Assembly: GCA_019636375.1 (NCBI GenBank)
Contig: JAHBXS010000005.1
Location: 372,001-436,000, forward strand
DNA from: Pirellulaceae bacterium
GTDB taxonomy: Bacteria > Planctomycetota > Planctomycetia > Pirellulales > Pirellulaceae
Length of the DNA: 64,000 bases
Direction of reading: 5' to 3'
Numbering within the stretch: position 1 is the first letter of the stretch; each line of letters begins with the position of its first letter. Position numbers and translations under genes: made by a program. Positions 17,674 through 26,237 of the stretch are shown piece after piece. Under the pieces are notes generated by a model. The model did no database searches. It saw nothing but the letters and a program-made list of their open reading frames with translations, and was not told the DNA's origin.

Positions 17674-18397
17674 AGGGTCCTAAATAGTTCCCTTCAATCA
17701 TTTAGCGACTTGATCGCGTCCTCTGCAACGATGCCGTAGCTCTAAAGATCCGGCGCAAATGCTTTAACCGCTTGAGTTTTTGGTAAAAGATGTTGGGTAA
17801 AAGATAAACTCAACTTGAATGTGCTCCGTTTACTGAACCAAAAGAATGTTTGGCGACGGACAAGGCACTCGCACTTGAGTATTTCAGCCAACCTTTTATC
17901 GTCTAGTCGCTCATCACTTAAACGTGAGACCGGCATTTTATCGTTTAGAGTTTTTAGACAGGATTTCAGGATTTGCAGGATTGAAAATAGCAGAGACGAG
18001 TTGATTGCTGGATGGATTTGCAGAGCTCGTTCGCGTTGTTGGCCGGCATGCAACCGACATGCAGTTTTCAAAAACCAAATCTCGGAATCTTGCCTAAACT
18101 CACAGTCACAACATGCACTGAACTGAGAAAGACAATTGTTTCAGGTAACTCCGCGCGAAACGGAGGTGTTAAATGTTCTTTACGTGCAATTTTTTCCCTT
18201 GCAATCCCGAAAAATTTGAGCCTTTTTTGGCATCGCCCAGATTTTGAGCAGGGGAAAAACAAGGTCTTTTTGTGACTGGGCGTTTTCCCAACTCCTTGAT
18301 TGGCGTTAGAATTGAGGACCGAACCGGCGACAGAGGAACGCCGAATCGAAAGTGTTGATGTTTTGCTGATAGTTTTTTGTAACGAGAGAAGGTTGCC
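17674..18397. other. Intergenic region with short repeats
   Basis: About 720 bases between map and the TlpA-like gene. Short open frames on both strands show no ribosome-binding site or family resemblance. The left-centre holds short direct repeats (see 17894-17982), probably remains of a dispersed repeat. The last 30 bases provide GAAGG five bases before the next start. Confidence 0.4.
17894..17982. repeat. Short direct repeats: TTTTATCG(T)CTAG pair and CAGGATT triplet
   Basis: TTTTATCGTCTAG at 17894-17906 recurs with one change at 17936-17948. Three CAGGATT units follow within 17959-17982, separated by one or two bases. The arrangement looks like a fragment of a dispersed intergenic repeat; no coding sense is apparent. 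Confidence 0.45.
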
Positions 18398-19573
18398 ATG
18401 TTGTTGGAATGCTTACTTGCTTGTTTGATATTTAGCTCATCAGATGAGCTAACTATGGAATTTGTTCCCAGTGGTGTCACGGCTAAAGTCGGAGGCTATC
18501 GCCCCATTCGTGCCGAGATGGATCAAGCCGAGGATATCGCAAAAGTCTTGCCAGATGGTCTCGAATCACCACAGTTTGGCTGGGTCAAATTTGGCAATCG
18601 CCAATGGGCTTTTGTCGTCGACCAACCGGAGGATTCACCGACTCGTCTTTTTCTCGACACCAACGGTGACGGCGATTTAACCAACGATCCAACTCCGACT
18701 TGGGAACCACAAGAACGCGATGGTTTGACGATGTACCAAGGTTCAGCGCAAGTCGATCTCGGGAATGACCGAATGGGAACCGTGAATTTCTATCGATTTG
18801 ATCCCAAAGATCCTCAACGCGCAGCCCTTGCCAATACCGTGTTGTACTACGCCGATTTTGGATTTGAAGTCGTCTTGAACCTCGATGGCCTGGAATCAAA
18901 ATCATTTGTTGCCGGAATGCCTGACGAGACTACATCGCTCGGCATTGATCGAAACCGCGACGGCAAGATCAGCCCCAAACGAGAGAGAATCCAACTGAAT
19001 CGCCCGTTCAATTTCACCGGCACGACTCAGGTATTGAAGCTCGAAAACGGAAAACTGTTACTTGTTGCTGCCGACGAGGAATTGCCAGTTGCACCCATGC
19101 CCCCGGACACAAGTATTGGGCAACAGGCTTTGGAATTCTCGGCCACAACAATGGCCGGCGAAGAGATTCAGTTTCCGACATCTTTTTCGGGCAAACTTGT
19201 CATGCTGGATTTCTGGGCCACTTGGTGCGGTCCTTGTATCGCCGAGCTACCGCACATGAAAGAGGCTTACGCAAAATGGCATGAAGCGGGTTTTGAAATT
19301 CTCGGCATCAGTTTTGACGGCCCTGACATGACCGAAAAACTAAATGAGTTCCTTGAAAATAATGAAATGCCTTGGGCACAAATCTACGAAGGCAAAGGCT
19401 GGGAAACGACGCTCGGCGAATTATATGACGTCAGCGGAATCCCATTCGTGTTGCTGGTCGATGGTGACAGTGGCGAAATCCTGGCAACAGCAAGGGAACT
19501 TCGCGGGCCCAAACTGACTGAGTTCATTGGAAAGATCATTAAAGACCGCAGTGAAAAAATCGGCAGCAAATAG
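18398..19573 (+). CDS. TlpA-like thioredoxin protein with EF-hand-like loops
   Basis: The 391-residue protein ends in a thioredoxin fold of the TlpA/ResA type with the redox motif WCGPC (Cys277 and Cys280) and the cis-Pro segment GIPFVLLVD. The N-terminal half is beta-rich and holds two calcium-loop-like sequences, DTNGDGDLTND and DRNRDGKISPK, reminiscent of EF-hand or dockerin loops. The extreme N-terminus (MLLECLLACLIFSSS) is hydrophobic but lacks a positive charge, so export is likely but the signal is atypical. GAAGG lies five bases upstream of the ATG. A near-perfect 21-base palindrome lies inside codons 12-19. Probably a periplasmic disulfide reductase or thiol-dependent peroxidase-like protein. 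Confidence 0.8.
   Translation: MLLECLLACLIFSSSDELTMEFVPSGVTAKVGGYRPIRAEMDQAEDIAKVLPDGLESPQFGWVKFGNRQWAFVVDQPEDSPTRLFLDTNGDGDLTNDPTPTWEPQERDGLTMYQGSAQVDLGNDRMGTVNFYRFDPKDPQRAALANTVLYYADFGFEVVLNLDGLESKSFVAGMPDETTSLGIDRNRDGKISPKRERIQLNRPFNFTGTTQVLKLENGKLLLVAADEELPVAPMPPDTSIGQQALEFSATTMAGEEIQFPTSFSGKLVMLDFWATWCGPCIAELPHMKEAYAKWHEAGFEILGISFDGPDMTEKLNEFLENNEMPWAQIYEGKGWETTLGELYDVSGIPFVLLVDGDSGEILATARELRGPKLTEFIGKIIKDRSEKIGSK
18432..18452. repeat. Palindrome with 10-bp arms inside the TlpA-like gene
   Basis: TTAGCTCATC at 18432-18441 and its exact complement GATGAGCTAA at 18443-18452 flank a single A. It lies 34 bases after the start codon, so it could be an operator or a structure affecting early translation, or it could be chance. 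Confidence 0.5.
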
Positions 19574-19723
19574 CTGGTGACGAGAACTTGACGCTTTCCG
19601 GTCGATAGCGTGACTTTCTCTCGGGCAGTTTAAATAGGTCCCTTTCATCGGAGAACTAACCTTTTCGCGAAACCGTGTCGAAGAGCGAAGTCTTTAGACA
19701 CGGATCGCGATAGGCGTTTTAGT

Positions 19724-22700
19724 TTATTTCCAGTCGGGAATCGGACGACCGGGGGTCCAAGGGGCACCAGCGGCGTCCAATTTCTTTAACAGTGCCGGTA
19801 TGCTCTTTTTCAAGAGTTTGTTGAGATCACCGATCACCTCCTCAAATTCGGCCAGAGCAATCTCGTATTGCCGATGGTGAGTCCCGGTTGGCCCAGTCGT
19901 GCTTCCCATCGCTCCCATCATGGCTGTCATCAGGCGACTTTGCAAACCCGGCAGTGAGTCTTCACTGCGACGCGGTCGCGTGGGATCGCCGGAGAATTTT
20001 TCTTGAACATCGAGCAGTTTCAATTGCAAGTCACGTATTTCTCGCCACATGCTAGGATCGACTTCGGCCGCCGTTCCCGTCAGAGCCATGACTGCATCCA
20101 ATTGATCCGAAGCATCGCTGGCGAGTTGAGTCGCAGCGGTCACGGCATTGCCAAGTTTCAGAACCCGTTGGCCAAATTCCAAGATTGCCAATCGATTAAT
20201 CTCCGAAGTATCCCCAAACGTCAGGGGCTCGATTTCGAATTCTGTTTTGGGAATCACCTCGGTGACGATGCCATCGACCATTTGAGAAACTTCGACGGTA
20301 TATTTTCCTGGCAAAGCGATTGGGCCGCTGCTGCCGCCGCCGCGACGACGACCGCCGCCACCTGTGGAACCCGCATGTCTAAAATCCCAGTGAGTTCGCA
20401 CAAGTCCCTTGCCAGTTGAAGTCGGCAATTTCCGAACGACATTACCCGATAGATCGCGGATGGTCAGCCACCGAGTCGGGGCGACTTCGCGATCTTCGGC
20501 CTTCAGGTCTTCCCAACTTGAATAGGGAACGTCTTTGCCTGCGGCATGGAGTTGACGGTCTTTTCGTTGACGTTCGGATTTCTTTGTTTTTAATTCGTCT
20601 TTGAAATAAAGCGTGAATGTCGTTCCAAACTCTGGGTTGGGGGCGGTATAGTAGTCGGAGCCTTGGAATGCCCTGCCGGAAACGCCGAGTGTCGTAACAA
20701 CTTGGTACATCAGCCCTTTACGAATTGGAAAAACGTGATTGGTTTCTAGAAGTTCATTGGTAAGATCACGCAAAGGGGAATAGTCGTCGAGGATGTAAAA
20801 GCCACGACCAAACGTACCCAAAACCAGATCGTCTTCGCGACGTTGAATCTCCATATCGCGCACGGCGATGGTTGGGAGTCCCGCCTTGAGCGGTATCCAT
20901 TTTTCTCCCCCGTCAACGGTGAAGAAGCAACCAAACTCAGTGCCGCAGAATAGAAGCATTGGATTCAAATGATCTTGTTTGAGGCAGTAGACGCTGCCGC
21001 GTTCGGGAAGGTTTCCTGTGATACTTTGCCAAGTGTGACCACGATCGGTCGATTTCACGAGATACGGTTTAAAATCCCCTCGCTTGTGATTGTTGACGGC
21101 CACATAAACCGTGTTGGGGTCGTGCAAGTCGGCTTCGATATAGTTGATATAGCCGAATTCAGGAACTACCAGAGAGCCAAAGCGTTCGATGCGTCGCCAG
21201 TTTGCACCGCCATCCTCACTGATCTGCACGAGGCCATCGTCAGTTCCGACATACAAGAGCCCTTCAACCAAAGGCGATTCGTCGACAGAAACGATGTTTC
21301 CATAGAGTGAAGTCGAATTGTTTTTGGCGACCGCATCCACGCCCCAGATTCGTCCCATGACCCTAAGTTGATTTCGGTCGATCTGGCGGGTTAAGTCTGG
21401 GCTGATGGCGGTCCAGTGATCGCCTCGGTCGTCGCTTCGAAACAAGATTTGTGCCCCGAAGTAAACACGTTTCGGGTTGTGTGGCGAAAGCATTAGTGCG
21501 GCATCCCAGTTCCAACGCAAAGGCGGACCGCCTCGTTCCTCGCGGGGTTTGATATCAACGGCTTCGCCCGTCTTGCGATTGAAGCGAACAAGTCCACCGT
21601 GTTGCCACTGTGAATAAACGGTATCGGCGTCGACCGGATCGACCACCGGCTTGAACCCATCGCCGAACACCGTGACAAACCAATCGCTATTACGAATTCC
21701 GTGCGTGTTATTGGTGCGGGACGGGCCGCCTTGGGTGGCGTTGTCTTGAGTTCCTCCGTAAACGTAATAGAAAGGAAGGTCGTTTGACAAGCCGATTTTG
21801 TAAAACTGGGTCACGGGTAGATTTTGAAAGTAACTGTATGTTTTGCCTCGATCCCATGTTTCATACAGGCCACCGTCGCATCCAAATAACAAATGATTTT
21901 CGTCGGCTGGATCAATGATCAAGGCGTGGTTGTCGACGTGTTTGTCGTCTTCACCGAGTTGCACAAAGGTTTTGCCACCGTCCTCGCTGACCATCGTATA
22001 AGTGTCCAGCGAATAGATTCGGTCAACGTTGTGTGGGCAGCACACAATTTCGTTGTAGTACTGCGGACTGCCAGAGACATAGCCGCTCATTTTCTGCCAA
22101 GTCTCTCCCCGATTGTTGCTGCGGAAAAACCCACTTTGCCCATCAGCCGCTTCAACGATAGCGTAGACGACCTCGGGATTCACGGGCGATATCCCCAATC
22201 CAATCTTTCCCATGTCGCCGCTGGGCAAGCCGCGATTGATTTTTTTCCAGCTTTGCCCCCCGTCGGTCGTTTTGTAAATGGTAGATTCCGGCCCGCCGTC
22301 GATTAATACCCAAGTGTGACGGCGGCGCTGGTATGACGAGGCATACATAATGTCTGGATTCATGGGATCGAGATGGACCTCGTTGATCCCAGTCATTGGG
22401 CTGATGTCGAGAATCTTGGTCCAGGTTTTCCCACCGTCAGTTGTTTTATAGAGACCTCGATCGCCACCGTCGCGCCACAGGGGTCCTTGGGCTGCGACAT
22501 AGACTGTGTTGCTGTCGTCGGGATGCACCTTGATCATTCCAATGTGCTCACTTTGAGCCAACCCCACGTTCGTGAATGATTGGCCCCCGTCGGTCGATTT
22601 ATAAAGGCCATCCCCATAGCCCACGCTTCGTTGCGAGTTGTTCTCCCCGGTTCCAACCCAGATCGTATGTCGATCATTGGGATCGATAGCCAAGCAGCCA

Positions 22701-23005
22701 ATCGAATAAGAGTTATATCCGTCGAAAATCGGTGTGAAAGTGACTCCAGAATTGGTCGTCTTCCAAACGCCTCCCGACGAGACGGCAACGTACCATGTCG
22801 AGCGATTGAGGGGATCGATAGCAATATCACCTATTCGTCCCGACATGAGAGCGGGACCAATTCCACGAAACTTAAGCGGAGAAACCAGACCCGAGTTGAG
22901 ACCCGGAGCAAGCTCTGGCGGAGTGTCAGAATCTTGAGCGATGGCCTGACCGGAAAGAATTGTAAATCCGAGGAGTACAAAAACGATGAGATGATTTAGC
23001 CGCAT
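19724..23005 (-). CDS. Secreted BNR/sortilin-like beta-propeller protein
   Basis: The 1093-residue protein has a clear signal peptide (MRLNHLIVFVLLGFTILSGQAIAQ). Roughly residues 40-750 are made of BNR/Asp-box-type repeats such as KTTDGGQSW, KTTDGGKTW, RSNNRGETW and STDRGHTW, which form tandem beta-propellers of the VPS10/sortilin or exo-sialidase type. The C-terminal 300 residues hold a beta-sandwich-like stretch, a Gly/Arg-rich linker (GGGGRRRGGGSSG) and a helical tail. Proteins of this kind are often labelled glycosyl hydrolase, but I see no catalytic residues that would justify an enzymatic call. It stands alone, with 450 bases upstream. Probably an exported binding or assembly protein. 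Confidence 0.8.
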   Translation of the reverse strand: MRLNHLIVFVLLGFTILSGQAIAQDSDTPPELAPGLNSGLVSPLKFRGIGPALMSGRIGDIAIDPLNRSTWYVAVSSGGVWKTTNSGVTFTPIFDGYNSYSIGCLAIDPNDRHTIWVGTGENNSQRSVGYGDGLYKSTDGGQSFTNVGLAQSEHIGMIKVHPDDSNTVYVAAQGPLWRDGGDRGLYKTTDGGKTWTKILDISPMTGINEVHLDPMNPDIMYASSYQRRRHTWVLIDGGPESTIYKTTDGGQSWKKINRGLPSGDMGKIGLGISPVNPEVVYAIVEAADGQSGFFRSNNRGETWQKMSGYVSGSPQYYNEIVCCPHNVDRIYSLDTYTMVSEDGGKTFVQLGEDDKHVDNHALIIDPADENHLLFGCDGGLYETWDRGKTYSYFQNLPVTQFYKIGLSNDLPFYYVYGGTQDNATQGGPSRTNNTHGIRNSDWFVTVFGDGFKPVVDPVDADTVYSQWQHGGLVRFNRKTGEAVDIKPREERGGPPLRWNWDAALMLSPHNPKRVYFGAQILFRSDDRGDHWTAISPDLTRQIDRNQLRVMGRIWGVDAVAKNNSTSLYGNIVSVDESPLVEGLLYVGTDDGLVQISEDGGANWRRIERFGSLVVPEFGYINYIEADLHDPNTVYVAVNNHKRGDFKPYLVKSTDRGHTWQSITGNLPERGSVYCLKQDHLNPMLLFCGTEFGCFFTVDGGEKWIPLKAGLPTIAVRDMEIQRREDDLVLGTFGRGFYILDDYSPLRDLTNELLETNHVFPIRKGLMYQVVTTLGVSGRAFQGSDYYTAPNPEFGTTFTLYFKDELKTKKSERQRKDRQLHAAGKDVPYSSWEDLKAEDREVAPTRWLTIRDLSGNVVRKLPTSTGKGLVRTHWDFRHAGSTGGGGRRRGGGSSGPIALPGKYTVEVSQMVDGIVTEVIPKTEFEIEPLTFGDTSEINRLAILEFGQRVLKLGNAVTAATQLASDASDQLDAVMALTGTAAEVDPSMWREIRDLQLKLLDVQEKFSGDPTRPRRSEDSLPGLQSRLMTAMMGAMGSTTGPTGTHHRQYEIALAEFEEVIGDLNKLLKKSIPALLKKLDAAGAPWTPGRPIPDWK

Positions 23006-23453
23006 GGAACTTCCTAGGTCTTTTTCGAAAACAGTAACGAAATTGTGTCAGTTACACTGTAATCAAAAATAAATCCTCGGGAGGACTTGGCGAGGTATTT
23101 TTGCCTTGTTGCCCAAAAAATCCGCCAGATTAATGGCAATTCGAAATCAGCGCCCATGCTGATCGGAAAATTCTGGCACTTTTTCCTGACGGAGTGACCT
23201 AATTTGGCAGTATGGCGTTGCGGCAAGATTTCCCCATGGACGAGATGTTAAACGACTCGTCTTGATGGCTCTTTAAATTCTTCACCTGACAGCGCAGAGG
23301 AAGAACCCCCGATTTTTGAAGTTGCCGCTACAATTTATCCGAAAAGCGCGTAACGGATTTATAAAGTCCGGATTCCGTTTAATCGAGCACTCAGAGTATC
23401 TCCAAACGATCTGGCAAAGTTCATTTTAGAAGATATTCTCTTAGAAGATATTC
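23006..23453. other. Intergenic region between propeller and phosphorylase genes
   Basis: About 450 bases upstream of the propeller gene and downstream of the phosphorylase gene, both on the minus strand. No convincing gene: a 70-codon minus-strand frame (23014-23226) lacks a ribosome-binding site. A 15-base tandem duplication at its right end is listed separately. Confidence 0.4.
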
Positions 23454-23454
23454 T
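23426..23454. repeat. 15-base tandem duplication at the end of the phosphorylase gene
   Basis: TTAGAAGATATTCT occurs at 23426-23439 and again at 23441-23454, separated by one C. The second copy touches the phosphorylase stop codon, so the duplication extends the 3' untranslated region rather than the protein. Confidence 0.6.
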
Positions 23455-25643
23455 TAAGGATGCTCCATCCCACAGCTTAAGCCTCCGGCCGCTGGAACGT
23501 AGCAGGTGCGGGCATAATCCATGACCATGCGATCACTGCTGAATCTCCAGGCGAGGGTGCCGATGGAATTGACCATTCGTTTGATCCACTCTCTGGGGAG
23601 TCCGTCCTGGTCGCGGTTGTAGTACATCGGCGCGACTTCGTTTTCGAGGACTTGGTACAGCAATTCAGCATCGCGTTGGTCTGTGATTTCCGCCGAGACA
23701 TGACTAGAGCCTTTGCCAATCGCGAAACCGTTGCAGCCATCGTAGGCCTCTGCCCACCAGCCATCGAGAATCGACAAGTTCAACCCGCCGTTGAGGACAA
23801 CTTTTTCGCCGCTCGTTCCCGAGGCTTCTAAAGGGCGGCGCGGATTATTGAGCCACACGTCAACCCCTTGAACCAAGTGTCGACAGACGTTGATGTCATA
23901 GTCTTCGATGAAAACTACTCGATCCGCAAAACGAGAATCATTCCGAAGTTGGGCGATCTTTTGGATGTAAGCCTTACCCCCTTCGTCTTTCGGATGCGAT
24001 TTACCCGAAAACACAATTTGAATCGGGCGGTGTGGGTCATTGAGAATCGCCGAAATCCGATCCAAGTCTGAAAAAATCAAATTGGCTCGTTTATAGGTGG
24101 CAAATCTTCGGGCGAATCCAATGGTCAGTATTCCAGGATCGAGAATTGTGCGTGCTTGTTCGAGAGTTGCATCACTCTCGCCACGCCTTCGACATTGGCT
24201 CAGAAATCGTCGACGAATAAACGAAAACATGATTGTTTTCAGACTATTGTGCGTTTCCCACAACTCGCCTGGATCGACTCCATAAATCCCCTTCCAGGTT
24301 TCTGGCTCGCCAACACGCGCCATCCAGTTCGGTGGGAATAAGCGGTCGTACAAGGTTCGCATTTGCTCGGCCAACCAGCTTTGCGAATGAACGCCATTCG
24401 TGATATGGCCGATCGGAATTTCGCTTTCGACACGCCACGGCCACAAGTGCGCCCACATTCGACGAGACACGTGGCCGTGCAACTGACTCACTGCGTTCGC
24501 TGTACGCGATAGTTTGAGCCCAATGACAGTCATACAAAAAGTTTCATGGTAGTTGTCGGGATCGATTCTCCCCAAACTCATGAACTGCTCGACGGTTAAC
24601 CCAAGCTGATCGCGCAGCGGCCCCAAGTGCTCTTCTACTAGTTCCTGTGAAAAACGGTCGTGGCCTGCGGGGACTGGGGTATGGGTTGTGAATACGCTTT
24701 TCATCGCGACTTCACGGAGGGCGTCGTCAAAGGTCAGTCCATCTTCTTGCATCGTTTGGCGAATGACTTCCAGCGGACCGAAGGCACTGTGCCCTTCGTT
24801 GAGATGATAGACTCCGGGCGTAATCCCCAGCATTTGTAAAGCCTTAACACCGCCGACACCCAAAATCAATTCTTGACGAATGCGTGTCCGCTCGTCTCCG
24901 CCATAGAGTCGGCTAGTGAGGTGTCGATCTTCGGGGCGATTTCCCTCCACATTCGTATCAAGCAAAAACAACCTTACACGGCCAACTTGGATTTTCCAGA
25001 CTTTGGCCAAGAGATTCCCCGTTCGCGTTTCGATCGTCACGGTGATCGGCTCCCCTTTGGGGCAAAGCGCGGGTTTAATCGGCAACAAATTAACGTCGGT
25101 CTCGCAGTATTTTTCTTCTTGGTAGCCCAACTCGTTCAATTGTTGATGGAAGTAACCATGCGAATAGAAAAGTCCAATCGCCACGAGAGGAATTCCTAGA
25201 GAACTGGCACTCTTCACATGATCACCGGAGAGAACTCCCAAGCCGCCGGAGTAAATCGGCAGCGACTCGTGGATACCGAACTCCGCGGAAAAGTAGGCCA
25301 CCGGCTTAGCGCCCAAAACGCCAGCATTGGTCGAAGCCCAAGTCTGACGATCGGCCATGTATTCCTTCAGTCGCCGATAGGCCTGATTGATGCGACTGAA
25401 CAAGACCATTTCGTTAGCTCGCTCGAAAAGTCGGTCGGGCGTGAACTCTTTCAAGAGGGCGATTGGATTGTGATCGAGTTGGCGGAATCGCACCGCGTCC
25501 AAGTCGCGAAATAGGTGTTGGACTTCGGGGGTCCAAGACCACCACAAATTGCTGGCCAATGCCAAGCATTTTTCATAAAGTTCTTCAATCGCGACTTTGT
25601 CGTTGCTGAAACGGTCACTTTGCGGGTTCAAAATCACATCCAT
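23454..25643 (-). CDS. glgP: Alpha-glucan phosphorylase
   Basis: The enzyme releases glucose 1-phosphate from glycogen-type glucans using pyridoxal phosphate. The chain (729 residues from ATG 25643) fits the shorter bacterial alpha-glucan phosphorylase family: N-terminal NLWWSWTPEVQHLFRDLD, active-site region VYHLNEGHSAF, TTHTPVPAGHD, HITNGVH, and the PLP-lysine segment EASGTSGEKVVLNGGLNLS. A TTG at 25682 would add 13 residues and has AGAGG upstream; I prefer the ATG, which has GAG nine bases ahead. It lies downstream of dnaE on the same strand, with about 590 bases between. No other glycogen gene is in the window. Confidence 0.92.
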   Translation of the reverse strand: MDVILNPQSDRFSNDKVAIEELYEKCLALASNLWWSWTPEVQHLFRDLDAVRFRQLDHNPIALLKEFTPDRLFERANEMVLFSRINQAYRRLKEYMADRQTWASTNAGVLGAKPVAYFSAEFGIHESLPIYSGGLGVLSGDHVKSASSLGIPLVAIGLFYSHGYFHQQLNELGYQEEKYCETDVNLLPIKPALCPKGEPITVTIETRTGNLLAKVWKIQVGRVRLFLLDTNVEGNRPEDRHLTSRLYGGDERTRIRQELILGVGGVKALQMLGITPGVYHLNEGHSAFGPLEVIRQTMQEDGLTFDDALREVAMKSVFTTHTPVPAGHDRFSQELVEEHLGPLRDQLGLTVEQFMSLGRIDPDNYHETFCMTVIGLKLSRTANAVSQLHGHVSRRMWAHLWPWRVESEIPIGHITNGVHSQSWLAEQMRTLYDRLFPPNWMARVGEPETWKGIYGVDPGELWETHNSLKTIMFSFIRRRFLSQCRRRGESDATLEQARTILDPGILTIGFARRFATYKRANLIFSDLDRISAILNDPHRPIQIVFSGKSHPKDEGGKAYIQKIAQLRNDSRFADRVVFIEDYDINVCRHLVQGVDVWLNNPRRPLEASGTSGEKVVLNGGLNLSILDGWWAEAYDGCNGFAIGKGSSHVSAEITDQRDAELLYQVLENEVAPMYYNRDQDGLPREWIKRMVNSIGTLAWRFSSDRMVMDYARTCYVPAAGGLSCGMEHP

Positions 25644-26237
25644 TTGGTTTTTCTCGACAAGCCCTTGAGAGTTACTCAACAATTGAAATTGCCTCTCGGC
25701 AGGCGTTTTGAAGTTTCGTTTTCGAATAAAGTTTTAGTGCCAGCTAAAGGGCGATTTGTACATGTTTGGTTTCGACCGAATTGTTCGGCTTGTCCCGAAA
25801 TGGGGCCGAACTTGGCACCACCGGAAGTCCGCTGGCAATCGCCAAACGGTAGACGACAACCTCGGACGACCGAGGCAGAATCATGCTCTCGCGGAACGAT
25901 TGAGCCGAACTGCAAGCCCTTAAGAATACCGATTTTGTGTGCTGTTTAAAATCCCGTTTCAGCAATTTGTGTCGTTTCTGAGATTCTGATTCTAGAAAGC
26001 TCCCTTAAAATGGGGTTTTCTGCGGTCGAAATCTCGCCAGGAAATTCGGCAAGAACAGCAGCTCCAATCATCGCGACCAAGGTGCAGATTGCCGAGCGGT
26101 GACGACGCCGATCGACAGCATGTCCAAACACCAAGACCACGATCCTGTCCAAACCATCATCGATGTCACAAAATCCTATCTGAATTCAGGCAAAGCACCT
26201 CCACGTTCCTAAAAAATTGATTCAGTTGCCTGGCTTA
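25644..26237. other. Intergenic region between dnaE and glgP
   Basis: About 590 bases. Open frames exist on both strands (for example 25744-25965 and 25946-26152 on the minus strand), but none has a ribosome-binding site or recognisable sequence. I see no strong hairpin. It presumably contains the glgP promoter. Confidence 0.4.

Noticed and set aside
17815..18126. 103-codon plus-strand frame in the map-TlpA gap
   Set aside because: Crosses the CAGGATT direct repeats; looks like translated repeat DNA.
19724..23005. Glycosyl hydrolase annotation for the BNR propeller protein
   Set aside because: Asp-box repeats alone do not show catalysis; no catalytic residues could be identified.
25515..25949. 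144-codon plus-strand frame across the glgP start
   Set aside because: Antisense to the glgP N-terminus and continues into a region without coding character.
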